Shown one piece after another: positions 15,986 to 24,558 of a stretch of 64,000 nt of DNA; position 1 is the stretch's first letter, and each line of letters starts with the position of its first letter. Under the pieces are notes generated by a model, which saw only the letters and a program-made list of their open reading frames with translations, did not search any database and was not told the DNA's origin. A program made the position numbers and the translations under genes. The stretch spans positions 39,562 to 103,561 of the forward strand of contig NZ_JAANOZ010000010.1 in assembly GCF_011320115.1 (NCBI RefSeq). Direction: 5' to 3'. The stretch comes from Croceibacterium segetis. Its GTDB lineage: Bacteria; Pseudomonadota; Alphaproteobacteria; Sphingomonadales; Sphingomonadaceae.

Positions 15986-18484
15986 ATGAGCAGGAAGCTT
16001 TTGCTCGGCGTGTCGGCCGCGGCCCTCGCGCTGCCCTTGCGCGCGCAGGCACAAGATGCGGCGCCGGTGCCGCAGAGCACTCCCGAGGCGAATTCGGCCA
16101 ACGGCGCCGCAGTGGCACCGGCGGATCCCGAAGAAGAGGGCGGGCTGGGCCAGATCATCGTCACCGCCCAGCGCGTCGAGGAAAGCAGTCAACGCGCGCC
16201 GATCGCCATCGACGTGGTGTCGCCCGAGGAACTGGTGCGGCAGAACGTGATTCGCGCGGAAGACCTTTCCCGCACAAGTACCGCGCTTTCGGCGACGGGC
16301 AGCACGGGCGGCCCGACCACGGTGTTCTTCGTCCGCGGCGTGGGTAACGCGACCGTCAATGCCTACTCGGATCCGGCGATCTCGTTCAATTACGATGGCG
16401 TCTACATCGGCCGGCCGAGCTCGACTTCGGGCGTGTTTTACGATCTCCAGCGGGTCGAAGTGCTCAAGGGCCCGCAGGGAACGCTTTACGGCCGCAATGC
16501 GACTGGAGGCGCGATCAACGTTATCCCCAACCGGCCGAAGCTGGACGACACTTCGGTCGATTTCTCACTGGGCTACGGCAATTACGATTGGCTGACGGGC
16601 CAGGCGGCGGTCAACGTGCCGCTCGGCGACAAGGTTGCCGTGCGCGTCGCCGGCTCTCTGTCCAATCATGACGGATTCCAGAGCGACGGCACCGGCAAGC
16701 AGCGCGAGTATGCCGGCCGCTTCCAGATTTACGCCGAGCCGACCGACCAGCTCAGCCTTCGCCTGGCGGCTGACGCCTCGCATCACGGCGGCAGCAGCCC
16801 CAGCGGTTTCTATCTCGGCAAGGTCGATCCGACCTTCGGTCCGACCGGGTTCGCCGGCTACAGTTTCACGCCGACGGGCTTTTCGCCCAGGCAAGGGCTG
16901 TTCGACCCCGCCTCGCAGGCGCTCCTCGCCTCGCGCTTCGTTTCGCAGGCCGGGCGGGCCGGCCAGGTGGTCGATGGCTTCCCGTTCAACGACGACGACT
17001 ATTGGGGTGTTACGGGCGAGCTGAATTACGAAACCGACGCCGGTACGCTCACAATCCAACCCGCCTATCGCGAGGCCAAGCTCGCCTACCAGTTCAACGG
17101 CGTGTTCCGCGGCGCCTTCTCGGCTGAGAAGGACAAGCAGACGAGCCTCGAGGCGCGCTGGGCCGGCGACATCGGCACTGCGATCGACTACCTGATCGGC
17201 GGCATCTATTTCGACGAGAACATCGCCGCCACTGCGCGCTACGACCAGCAGATCCTGACGCCTTACCAGGACTTCACGACCGGAACGAAATCGTGGGCGG
17301 GCTTCGGGAAAGTCACGGTTCATGCGACCGACAAGCTGAGCCTGACGGCGGCCGGCCGCTACACCGCGGACAAGAAGCGGTTCGACGGCACCTCCAACGT
17401 CTACATCCTGTTCTGCGGAAATCCCGCGCCGCCGCAGGATTTCTGCCCCAACCTGCCGTTCATTCCCGTGCTCGAGACGGAGCAGCAGTTCATCGACTTC
17501 TACACCTCGCGCGGAATTCCGATAACACCGGTGCCGCTGTTCGTGCTGCCGCCGTTTGCCGGAGGCTCGCAGACCGCGCCGTTCGTCCTGCGTTCGCCGA
17601 TCGTGATCAATTCGGGCCTCAACAACGACAAGTTCACCTATCGGCTGGCCGCGCAGTACGACATCACCCCGCGCAACATGGTCTACGCCAGCTTCGAGAC
17701 CGGCTACCACGCCGGCGGGTTCTCGTTCGCCCGCGGGGTGGAGACCTACAAGCCCGAGACGATCGATGCCTACACCGTGGGCAGCAAGAACCGCTTCTTC
17801 GGCAATACGCTGCAGGTCAACCTCGAGGCGTTCCTGTGGAAGTACAGGAACCAGCAGTTCAGCCAGTTCGGCTACGACCTCGGCAATCCGCCGGCGACGG
17901 TCTTCCTCACCCGCAACATCGGCGACAGCACGATCAAGGGGGTCGATCTCGACGTCGACCTGAAGCCGACCCGAAACACTCTGCTGTCGGCCTCGGTGCA
18001 ATACCTGCACGCGGTGTACGACAGCTTCACCTACTTTGTGCCGAACCAGGGGCTGCCGCCCAACTCGACCTGCGCCTATGCGCCGATCACGCAGACGGTC
18101 AACGGCGTCCCGCTGGCGCTGTACCAGATCGACTGCTCGGGCAAGCCAGCGTTCAATTCGCCCAAGTGGTCGTTGATCCTCAATGGCGAGCAGACGATCC
18201 CGTTCGATACCTTCCATGTCGTCCTTCAGGCCGGAACCCGCTATCGCAGCTCGAGCTACTCGACGGCGGACTACCTGCCGTTCCTGCAGTCGAAGGGGAA
18301 CTTCGTGAGCGACGCGTCGATCACCTTGGGCACAAACGATGACCGGATGTTCGTGAGCGTTTATGTGCGCAATCTCGAGAACAGTCGGCGCCAGCTCGGC
18401 GGCACCGTCAACACCGCCAACCTCGTGGTCTCGGCCGTCGAGCAGCCGCGAACCTACGGTGTCCGGATAGGCGGCAAGTTCTAG
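15986..18484 (+). CDS. TonB-dependent outer-membrane receptor 2
   Basis: An 832-residue receptor. ATG 15986 is chosen because GGGGAG sits seven bases before it and the protein then begins with a clean signal peptide (residues 1-23, SAAALALPLRAQAQ). The TonB box QIIVTAQ is at 56-62, the plug signature VEVLKGPQGTLYGRNATGGAINV follows, and the barrel ends in RTYGVRIGGKF. It belongs to a different subfamily from receptors 1 and 3. A co-directional extradiol dioxygenase, FAD monooxygenase and FAH hydrolase follow closely (gaps of 14-32 bp), so it is likely the outer-membrane importer for the compound degraded by them. Confidence 0.95.
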   Translation: MSRKLLLGVSAAALALPLRAQAQDAAPVPQSTPEANSANGAAVAPADPEEEGGLGQIIVTAQRVEESSQRAPIAIDVVSPEELVRQNVIRAEDLSRTSTALSATGSTGGPTTVFFVRGVGNATVNAYSDPAISFNYDGVYIGRPSSTSGVFYDLQRVEVLKGPQGTLYGRNATGGAINVIPNRPKLDDTSVDFSLGYGNYDWLTGQAAVNVPLGDKVAVRVAGSLSNHDGFQSDGTGKQREYAGRFQIYAEPTDQLSLRLAADASHHGGSSPSGFYLGKVDPTFGPTGFAGYSFTPTGFSPRQGLFDPASQALLASRFVSQAGRAGQVVDGFPFNDDDYWGVTGELNYETDAGTLTIQPAYREAKLAYQFNGVFRGAFSAEKDKQTSLEARWAGDIGTAIDYLIGGIYFDENIAATARYDQQILTPYQDFTTGTKSWAGFGKVTVHATDKLSLTAAGRYTADKKRFDGTSNVYILFCGNPAPPQDFCPNLPFIPVLETEQQFIDFYTSRGIPITPVPLFVLPPFAGGSQTAPFVLRSPIVINSGLNNDKFTYRLAAQYDITPRNMVYASFETGYHAGGFSFARGVETYKPETIDAYTVGSKNRFFGNTLQVNLEAFLWKYRNQQFSQFGYDLGNPPATVFLTRNIGDSTIKGVDLDVDLKPTRNTLLSASVQYLHAVYDSFTYFVPNQGLPPNSTCAYAPITQTVNGVPLALYQIDCSGKPAFNSPKWSLILNGEQTIPFDTFHVVLQAGTRYRSSSYSTADYLPFLQSKGNFVSDASITLGTNDDRMFVSVYVRNLENSRRQLGGTVNTANLVVSAVEQPRTYGVRIGGKF

Positions 18485-18516
18485 CCGTCCACAGCAAACC
18501 CATGGAGCAACAGAGC

Positions 18517-19425
18517 ATGTCCGCGAGCGTTACCGATCTTCAATACATCGCCCTGGCAGTGCCGGATCTCGCGGCAGAGCGCGAGTTCTTCGGCAAGACC
18601 TGGGGCCTCGCCGAAGTGGGCGAGGAAGATGGCAGGATCCTGTTCGCGGCCGAAGGGTCGCCGCATCCCTACGTGATCAGCCTTCGCGAGGACGGCGAGC
18701 GAAAGACCGACCTCATCGGTTTCTCCGCGGCTTCGCGGGAAGATGTCGACGCGCTGTTCGGGCAAGTCCAGGCAGCCGGCGCGAAGGTCATCTCGCCGCC
18801 GGGCGAGATAAAGGGCGCGGCGGGCAATTATGGCTTCCGTTTCTTCGATCCCGACGGCCGGGCGATGGAAGTGATCACCGGCGGCACGCCGCGCGCCCAT
18901 CGCACGCTCGAGCGTGGCGAGGCGATACCTGTCGGCATCAGCCACGTGGTGTTCCATTCGCCGAACCATGTCGGCCTAGCCGAGTTCTACCAGAACGCCC
19001 TCGGGTTTCGTCTTTCGGACTGGATCGGCACTTTCATGGTCTTCCTGCGCTGCAACCCGGTGCATCATCGCCTGGCGATCCTGCCGGGGCCGCCGGCCCT
19101 CAATCACATCGCCTTCGACGTCAGCTCGATCGACGAGCTCATGCGCGGGCTTGCCCGGATGCATGAGAAGGGCGTCAAGCTCAGCTGGGGTCCCGGCCGC
19201 CATACCGCGGGTAACAACACCTTCTGCTATTTCCTCACGCCCAACGGCAACGCGGTGGAATACACGTCCGACTTGGAAGAGGTGGACGATTCGACCTGGC
19301 AACCGCAGACCTATGAAGCGAAGCCGGAGATCACCGACCAGTGGGGCACCGGACGAATTCTTACCGGCAACGTCCCGCACGCCGAAATGACCCCTGACAA
19401 GGGATTGTGGCAGGTTCCGGCCTGA
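18517..19425 (+). CDS. Type I extradiol ring-cleavage dioxygenase (two VOC domains)
   Basis: A 302-residue protein with two vicinal-oxygen-chelate modules. The C-terminal module has the Fe(II) 2-His-1-Glu ligand set of catechol 2,3-dioxygenases: H143 (ISHVVFHS), H197 (ALNHIAFDV) and E248 (NAVEYTSD). The N-terminal module (YIALAVPDLAAEREFF) lacks the ligands, as usual. ATG 18517 is preferred because a GGAG lies nine bases before it; an in-frame ATG at 18502 has no site. Such enzymes cleave catechols next to the two hydroxyls. It follows TonB receptor 2 by 32 bp and precedes an FAD monooxygenase that could supply its catechol. Confidence 0.93.
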   Translation: MSASVTDLQYIALAVPDLAAEREFFGKTWGLAEVGEEDGRILFAAEGSPHPYVISLREDGERKTDLIGFSAASREDVDALFGQVQAAGAKVISPPGEIKGAAGNYGFRFFDPDGRAMEVITGGTPRAHRTLERGEAIPVGISHVVFHSPNHVGLAEFYQNALGFRLSDWIGTFMVFLRCNPVHHRLAILPGPPALNHIAFDVSSIDELMRGLARMHEKGVKLSWGPGRHTAGNNTFCYFLTPNGNAVEYTSDLEEVDDSTWQPQTYEAKPEITDQWGTGRILTGNVPHAEMTPDKGLWQVPA

Positions 19426-19447
19426 GCGCGACCGCGGGAGGATTGCG

Positions 19448-20566
19448 ATGATCGGCAAGGTTTTGGTGGTCGGCGGCGGCGTCGGCGGGATGAGCACGGC
19501 GCTGGCGCTTGCCCGCAGAGGCGTTCAGGTTGAGCTGGCCGACGCCGACCGGCACTGGCGCGCCTATGGGGCGGGGATCAGCGTCACGGGCCTGTCGCTC
19601 AGGGCTTTCGCCGATCTGGGGATTCTCGACGAAGTCCGCGAAAAGGGCTTTGTTGGCGGCGGCATACGCCTGCGCGGTGCCGATGGCGGCGTGATCATGG
19701 AGACGCCGCCCATTTCCGCTGAGGCGCCGCCGATCGCCCGCAGCGGCGGGATCATGCGCCCGGTCCTGCACGAGATAATGTCGCGCCGGGTTCGCGAGGC
19801 CGGCGTTCGCGTCACGCTCGGCGCGGAGATCGCCGACTTTGCGCAAGCCGACGGTGGAGTTCGGGTCGTCTTTCCGGATGGGCGCGCCGAACGCTTCGAC
19901 CTCGTCGTTGCGGCGGACGGCATCTTCTCCAAGACACGCGGTGCGCTGTTCCCCGAAGCACCGCGGCCGCGCTTCACCGGCCAGGGCTGCTGGCGCATCG
20001 TCGCCGATCGGCCGCCGGAGGTGGACCGCGCCGAGATGTGGCTCGGCGGCCCGGTAAAGCTCGGATTCAATCCGGTGTCGCAAGGCAAGATGTATGCCTT
20101 CATTCTCGAGCACGTGCCCGACAATCCCTGGTATGCGCCCGAAGAGCAGCTTCCCCACGTCGCCGAGTTGCTGGCCCCGTACGGCGGATACGTGCCGGCG
20201 GTCCGTGACAGCCTCGGCGAAGCGTCGCTGGTCAATTACCGTCCGCTCGAATGCCTGATGCTGCCGGCCCCATGGCACAAGGGACGAATTGTCATGATCG
20301 GCGATGCCGTTCACGCAACCACGCCGCACATGGCGTCGGGCGCGGGCATGGCGGTCGAGGATGGCCTCGTGCTCGCAGACGAGCTGGCCAGGCATGACGA
20401 CGTTTCAGAGGCGCTGGCCGGTTTCACCGCCCGCCGCTTCGAACGCGCGCGAATGGTGGTCGAGAACTCGGTGCGCATCGGTGAGATCGAGATGGCGGGA
20501 GGCAACCAGATGGATGCCAACGCGATGCTCGGCGACACGATGCAGAAGCTGCAGCAACCCTACTGA
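19448..20566 (+). CDS. FAD-dependent aromatic hydroxylase (class A flavoprotein monooxygenase), copy 1
   Basis: A 372-residue flavoprotein. The dinucleotide motif GGGVGG at residues 9-14, a DLVVAADG block mid-protein and GDAVHATTPHMASGAGMAVEDG are the three FAD/NAD(P)H motifs of the p-hydroxybenzoate/salicylate hydroxylase family. ATG 19448 has GGGAGGA seven bases upstream. The role is ortho-hydroxylation of a phenol, probably producing the catechol cut by the extradiol enzyme just upstream. It has a paralogue at 28187-29302 sharing ALFPE-P-P-FTGQ and the GDAVHATTPH block. The regiospecificity cannot be read from the sequence. Confidence 0.92.
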   Translation: MIGKVLVVGGGVGGMSTALALARRGVQVELADADRHWRAYGAGISVTGLSLRAFADLGILDEVREKGFVGGGIRLRGADGGVIMETPPISAEAPPIARSGGIMRPVLHEIMSRRVREAGVRVTLGAEIADFAQADGGVRVVFPDGRAERFDLVVAADGIFSKTRGALFPEAPRPRFTGQGCWRIVADRPPEVDRAEMWLGGPVKLGFNPVSQGKMYAFILEHVPDNPWYAPEEQLPHVAELLAPYGGYVPAVRDSLGEASLVNYRPLECLMLPAPWHKGRIVMIGDAVHATTPHMASGAGMAVEDGLVLADELARHDDVSEALAGFTARRFERARMVVENSVRIGEIEMAGGNQMDANAMLGDTMQKLQQPY

Positions 20567-20580
20567 CCGCTGGAGAGACG

Positions 20581-21543
20581 ATGACATACGGACTGGCAAC
20601 GGTAGCGATCGGTGGTGCGCCGCAGGCGGTTCTGGTGCGCGGCGACCGCTTCGTGCCGCTGGCGCACTGGGGCGAACGGCGCGAGCTCCCGGCGTTGCTG
20701 GCGGACTGGGAAGCCGTGTCCGCCAAGCTCCGCGAATGGTCAGAGGACGAACCGGCATTGGCCTCGGGCGGTGCCTTCACCAACGCTGACGTCCAAGCGC
20801 CGTATCGCCCCGGCCAGGTCTTCTGCACCGGCGCCAATTACAAGAAGCACGTCGTCGGCCTGATCCTGGGCGATCCCTCGATGCGCACCGCCGAGCACGA
20901 GAATCTCTCGCCCGAGGAGCTCAAGTCCCGCGTCGAGGCGATGATGGACCAGCGGGCCAAGGCGCTGCCGTTCGTGTTCCTCAAGCTGCCCTCGTGCGTC
21001 GTCGGGCCGCGCGACGAGGTGGTCCTGCCGAGGAACGTCGAGAAGCCGGACTGGGAGCTGGAGCTGGGCGTCGTCATCGGCAAGCGCGCGCATCACGTCA
21101 GCGCGGCCGAGGCGATGGACTATGTCGCCGGCTTTGCGGTGGTCAACGATGTGACCGCGCGCGAGCACATCTTCCGCCGCGACGGCTCCGCCATCGGCGC
21201 CGACTGGCTTTCCGGCAAATGCTTCCCGACCTTCCTGCCGTTCGGACCGATGGTGGTGCCGAAGGAGCAGGTCGGCGATCCCTACGAACTCAAGCTCACG
21301 CTCAAGGTCAACGGCAAGACGTATCAGGACGAGAGCACGTCCGACATGATGGCGTCGATCGAGCGGCAGATCGAATATCTGTCCGATCGCGTGGTGCTCG
21401 AACCGGGCGACCTCATCTGTACCGGTTCGCCTTACGGCAATGGTTCGGCGTTCGGAGTCTTCCTCAAGCCAGGCGACGTGATGGAGGGGACGATCACCGG
21501 CCTTGGCACCCAGCACAACCGCTGCGTCGCCGAGGCTGGCTAG
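20581..21543 (+). CDS. Fumarylacetoacetate hydrolase family protein (C-C bond hydrolase/isomerase)
   Basis: A 320-residue protein with the FAH fold. Metal ligands are at E159 and E161 (DWELELGVVIG) and D190 (VVNDVTARE), and the closing block GDLICTGSPYGNGSAFG is typical. Members hydrolyse vinylogous beta-keto acids or isomerise/decarboxylate ring-cleavage products. GGAGAGACG precedes ATG 20581, 14 bp after the monooxygenase. In context it would process the product of the extradiol dioxygenase, closing a four-gene importer-cleavage-hydroxylation-hydrolysis unit. Its stop overlaps the convergent TetR stop (CTAG). Confidence 0.92.
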   Translation: MTYGLATVAIGGAPQAVLVRGDRFVPLAHWGERRELPALLADWEAVSAKLREWSEDEPALASGGAFTNADVQAPYRPGQVFCTGANYKKHVVGLILGDPSMRTAEHENLSPEELKSRVEAMMDQRAKALPFVFLKLPSCVVGPRDEVVLPRNVEKPDWELELGVVIGKRAHHVSAAEAMDYVAGFAVVNDVTAREHIFRRDGSAIGADWLSGKCFPTFLPFGPMVVPKEQVGDPYELKLTLKVNGKTYQDESTSDMMASIERQIEYLSDRVVLEPGDLICTGSPYGNGSAFGVFLKPGDVMEGTITGLGTQHNRCVAEAG

Positions 21544-22184
21544 CGCTTGCGGAGCCCGTCGGTGACGAGCCGGGTGACGAAGTCCTCGTATTGCCGCCCC
21601 AGCTCTTCCATGTCGGTGCCTTCCGGCACCAGCAGTTCGACCAGTGGCGCACCGCTGGCGAAGAAGTCGCTGATTCCCACGACAGCCAAATGCATGAACA
21701 CCGGGTCGAAGGCTCTCAGCTTGCCCTCGCCATCGAGCTCCTGCAGCTTGGCGTAGTAAGACAGGGGCACGCGGTTCCATTCGCGCATCTTGCTGCGCAC
21801 TTCGGGCGAGCTGGCGGAATCGAGTTCCTCGATCATCAGCCGTTGCATATGCTTGGCCGAACGGGTGAACCTGAAAGTATTGTGGACCATCTCCACCAAC
21901 AGTTCGACCGGATCGCCCGCGTCGGGCGGCGGGCGATTGGTCTCTGCGCCGATCTGGTTGGCCACTTCGAACAACAGGTTCTCGCGGTTGCCAAAGTAAT
22001 AGCGGACCAACGCCGGGTCGGCATTGGCGCGGCGGGCGATCGCCGTGCTAGTCACTTGCGCCGGAGGAAAATCCTGCAGCAGCGCGCGCGCGGCGGCGAT
22101 CAGCGCCTCGCGACCGACTCCGCTTTGCGACGCCGTCGGCCGCCCCTTGCCGCGCTTGCCCGTTTTCTTCCGCCCCGCTGTCAT
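21540..22184 (-). CDS. TetR-family transcriptional regulator
   Basis: A 214-residue regulator with a basic N-terminal tail (GRKKTGKRGKGRP) and a TetR helix-turn-helix at about residues 23-70: GREALIAAARALLQDF, then TSTAIARRANADPALVRYYFGNRENLL. The C-terminal half is a helical ligand domain. It is divergent from the 22.3-29.3 kb catabolic operon across 111 bp that carries overlapping inverted repeats, so it is the likely repressor of that operon. It may also see the GGAAT-type sites elsewhere in the window; that is speculation. ATG 22184 has only a weak ribosome binding site. Confidence 0.92.
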   Translation of the reverse strand: MTAGRKKTGKRGKGRPTASQSGVGREALIAAARALLQDFPPAQVTSTAIARRANADPALVRYYFGNRENLLFEVANQIGAETNRPPPDAGDPVELLVEMVHNTFRFTRSAKHMQRLMIEELDSASSPEVRSKMREWNRVPLSYYAKLQELDGEGKLRAFDPVFMHLAVVGISDFFASGAPLVELLVPEGTDMEELGRQYEDFVTRLVTDGLRKR

Positions 22185-22240
22185 CGCCGCAGGTGCTACG
22201 CGCAAACAGGGGTATTCGACAACCGGAGTTGCGGCAAAAT

Positions 22241-22266
22241 ATTCTTGCGACAAGGAATTATCCTTG
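22241..22266. promoter_or_regulatory. Overlapping inverted repeats between TetR and the MBL operon
   Basis: CAAGGA at 22251-22256, ATTA, then TCCTTG at 22261-22266 is a perfect dyad. It overlaps a second dyad, ATTCTTG (22241-22247) against CAAGGAAT (22251-22258), with one unpaired base. The pair lies 30-55 bp before the operon start, a suitable place for a TetR operator. Confidence 0.55.
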
Positions 22267-22295
22267 TAGGGTCCTTGCAGCGGGGGGAAGAATGA

Positions 22296-23279
22296 ATGGC
22301 GAACTGGCCTTTCCATCACGGCGTCCACGATATCGGCAACGGCGTCTACGGTTATGTGCAACCTGACGGAACCTGGGGCTGGTCGAATGCCGGCCTGATC
22401 ACCTCGCAAGGCCAGACCCTGCTGATCGACACTTTGATGAGTGTGCCACTCACGCGCGACATGCTTGCCGCGTTTGCCAAGGTTCCCGGCGGAGCGCGGA
22501 TCGATCGGCTGTTCAACACGCATGCCAATCCGGACCACTTCTTTGGCAACGGGCTGGTCGAGGGCGCGGAGATCATCGCAACGGCCAAGACGCGCGCGGA
22601 GATGGAAGGCTTCAATCCGCAAGCGCTCGCGAACCTTTCCGCCAACTGGGAGAATATGGGTGAGGCCGGCGAATTCCTGTTCGAGACGATGGGTCGTTAT
22701 TTCGACTTCAGCGGCGTCGATGAACTGACGCTGCCGACGACCACCTTCGACAAGGCAATGGTGATCACCGTCGGCGACAAGACCGTCGAGCTGACCGACC
22801 TCGGCCCGGCGCATACCGAGTCCGACACGATTGCCTGGGTGAAGGAAGATCGCACCGTCTTTACCGGCGACCTGCTGTTCAACGAAGGGCACCCGGTGGT
22901 CTGGGCCGGGCCGCTGGCGAACTGGATTGCCGCCTGCGACTTCATTGTCGCTCTCGATCCGGAAGTCGTGGTGCCCGGCCATGGGCCGATCTGCGGCGTC
23001 GAGGCGGTGCGCACGATGAAGGGCTACTTCGAGCACTTGCGAAACGAGGCTCGAAGCCGCTTCGAGGCGGGGATGGACTGGCGCGAGGCGGCGCGCGACA
23101 TCCCGATCAAGGACTATGCGCACTGGACCGATCCCGAGCGTGTCGTCGCCAACGTCTACTCGCTCTACAAGCAGTGGGATCCAGACATCCCCCACGCCCC
23201 GCCGCCGATGCTGTTCGCCGAGATGAACAAGTATCGCAAGGAGCACCATGAGCGGCACGGGTGCTCCCATGCCCATTGA
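22296..23279 (+). CDS. MBL-fold metallo-hydrolase with HxNxDH motif
   Basis: A 327-residue metallo-beta-lactamase-fold protein. The metal-1 motif reads H76-A-N78-P-D80-H81, so the second His of HxHxDH is Asn; H173 (GPAHTESD), D192 (FTGDLLF) and H229 (VPGHGP) are intact. Such variants occur in some MBL groups. GGGGGGAAG precedes ATG 22296. The C-terminus has many His residues (KEHHERHGCSHAH). It is first in a seven-gene run and overlaps the next gene by 32 bp. A lactone or thioester hydrolase in an aromatic pathway is plausible, but the substrate is unknown. Confidence 0.88.
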   Translation: MANWPFHHGVHDIGNGVYGYVQPDGTWGWSNAGLITSQGQTLLIDTLMSVPLTRDMLAAFAKVPGGARIDRLFNTHANPDHFFGNGLVEGAEIIATAKTRAEMEGFNPQALANLSANWENMGEAGEFLFETMGRYFDFSGVDELTLPTTTFDKAMVITVGDKTVELTDLGPAHTESDTIAWVKEDRTVFTGDLLFNEGHPVVWAGPLANWIAACDFIVALDPEVVVPGHGPICGVEAVRTMKGYFEHLRNEARSRFEAGMDWREAARDIPIKDYAHWTDPERVVANVYSLYKQWDPDIPHAPPPMLFAEMNKYRKEHHERHGCSHAH

Positions 23280-24558
23280 GCTCAACGCGACGCACGATCC
23301 CGCACGGCGGAGCTGGGTTGGAAGCGCCAACGCGTCCGGCACGGAATTTCCGATCCAGAACCTCCCGTTCGGTGTGTTCGACGAGGGCAAGGGCGCGCGC
23401 GGCGGCGTGGCGCTCGGCGATCGGATCATCGATCTTTCGGCCTTGCTCGCGGCCGGCCTGATCTCGGGCCCGGCCGCCGAAGCCGCCTGCGGCGCGACGT
23501 TGCTGCCGTTGTTCGCGCAGCCGCGCCGAGCCATGTCGGAATTGCGCGCCGCGCTGTCCGACCTTTACCGCGCGGACGGGGAAGGGGATCGCCGCGCAGC
23601 CGAAACCGCCCTCGTTCCGATGGCCGAAGCCGACCTGCTGATGCCGGCTAAGCCCGCCGCATTCACCGACTTTTGCACGTCGGCCGATCATATCCTGCGC
23701 ATGGCCGCCAATGGCGGTCGCGCGCCGCAGCCCGCATGGGCGACATTGCCGGTAGCCTACAACGGCCGCGCCAGCTCGGTCGCGGCCAGTGGCACGCCGG
23801 TTATCCGGCCCGTCGGCCAGTTCGTTCCCCGGGGGGCGGAAAGAATGGTCGTCGGGCCGGAACCCATGCTCGATTTCGAGCTCGAGTTTGGCGCCTGGCT
23901 CGGCGGGCCGGTCAATCACCTCGGTGAGAGCGTCGACATGGCGCGCGCCGACGAGATGCTGTTCGGCTGCTGCCTTGTCAACGACTGGTCGGCGCGCGCC
24001 ATCCAGTTCTACGAGATGCTGCTCGGGCCGCACCTGGGCAAGAGCTTCCTGACCACGATCTCGCCATGGGTAGTGACGATGGAGGCCCTCGCTCCGTTCC
24101 GCGTTCCGGGCCGCGGCCGCACCGCGGAGCAGCCCGAGGTCCCGGCCTACCTCAACGATCCGTTCGACCGCGCGTCGGGCGGCCTGAACGTCGAACTGAC
24201 GGCCGAGATCGATACCGGCTCGGGCCCTGCGACGATCGTGCACACCAACGTTGCCGAACTGTTCTGGACGCTGGCCCAGATGGTGACGCACCAGGCCTCG
24301 GGCGGCGCCCCGCTCGAGACCGGGGATCTGATTGCGACCGGGACCGTCTCGGGCGCCGCCGACGAGGCGCGGGCGTGCCTGGTCGAGATTACCAAGCTCG
24401 GCCAGGAGCCGCTGACGCTGCCCGACGGAACCAAGCGCGTCATTCTCGAGGACGGCGACACGCTGACGTTGCGCGGCAAGGCCACGGCGGAAGGCTACGT
24501 TCCCATCGGTTTCGGTCCATGCAGCGGGACCGTCATGCCGGCGAGAGCTGCATCATGA
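23248..24558 (+). CDS. Fumarylacetoacetase-like hydrolase (FahA family)
   Basis: A 436-residue protein of fumarylacetoacetase length and layout. The N-terminal SH3-like part has NLPFGVF. The catalytic domain has D141 and H148 in TDFCTSADH (the family usually reads DFYSS--H), E211 and E213 in LDFELEFG, D246 in VNDWSAR and K265 in LGKSF. The ATG at 23248 has a strong AAGGAG and overlaps the MBL gene by 32 bp, implying translational coupling. Besides tyrosine breakdown, such enzymes hydrolyse acylpyruvates from gentisate- or homogentisate-type ring cleavage. With no homogentisate dioxygenase seen here, a modified substrate in the local pathway is likely. Confidence 0.92.
   Translation: MSGTGAPMPIELNATHDPARRSWVGSANASGTEFPIQNLPFGVFDEGKGARGGVALGDRIIDLSALLAAGLISGPAAEAACGATLLPLFAQPRRAMSELRAALSDLYRADGEGDRRAAETALVPMAEADLLMPAKPAAFTDFCTSADHILRMAANGGRAPQPAWATLPVAYNGRASSVAASGTPVIRPVGQFVPRGAERMVVGPEPMLDFELEFGAWLGGPVNHLGESVDMARADEMLFGCCLVNDWSARAIQFYEMLLGPHLGKSFLTTISPWVVTMEALAPFRVPGRGRTAEQPEVPAYLNDPFDRASGGLNVELTAEIDTGSGPATIVHTNVAELFWTLAQMVTHQASGGAPLETGDLIATGTVSGAADEARACLVEITKLGQEPLTLPDGTKRVILEDGDTLTLRGKATAEGYVPIGFGPCSGTVMPARAAS

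Noticed and set aside
17513..17523. CGGAATTCCG inside the TonB receptor 2 gene as an operator
   Set aside because: It lies far inside the coding region and is explained by the codons; kept only as a caution on chance matches.
16565..18217. A 550-codon open frame antisense to TonB receptor 2
   Set aside because: Shadow of the receptor; no domain pattern, and the sense frame has TonB box, plug and barrel.
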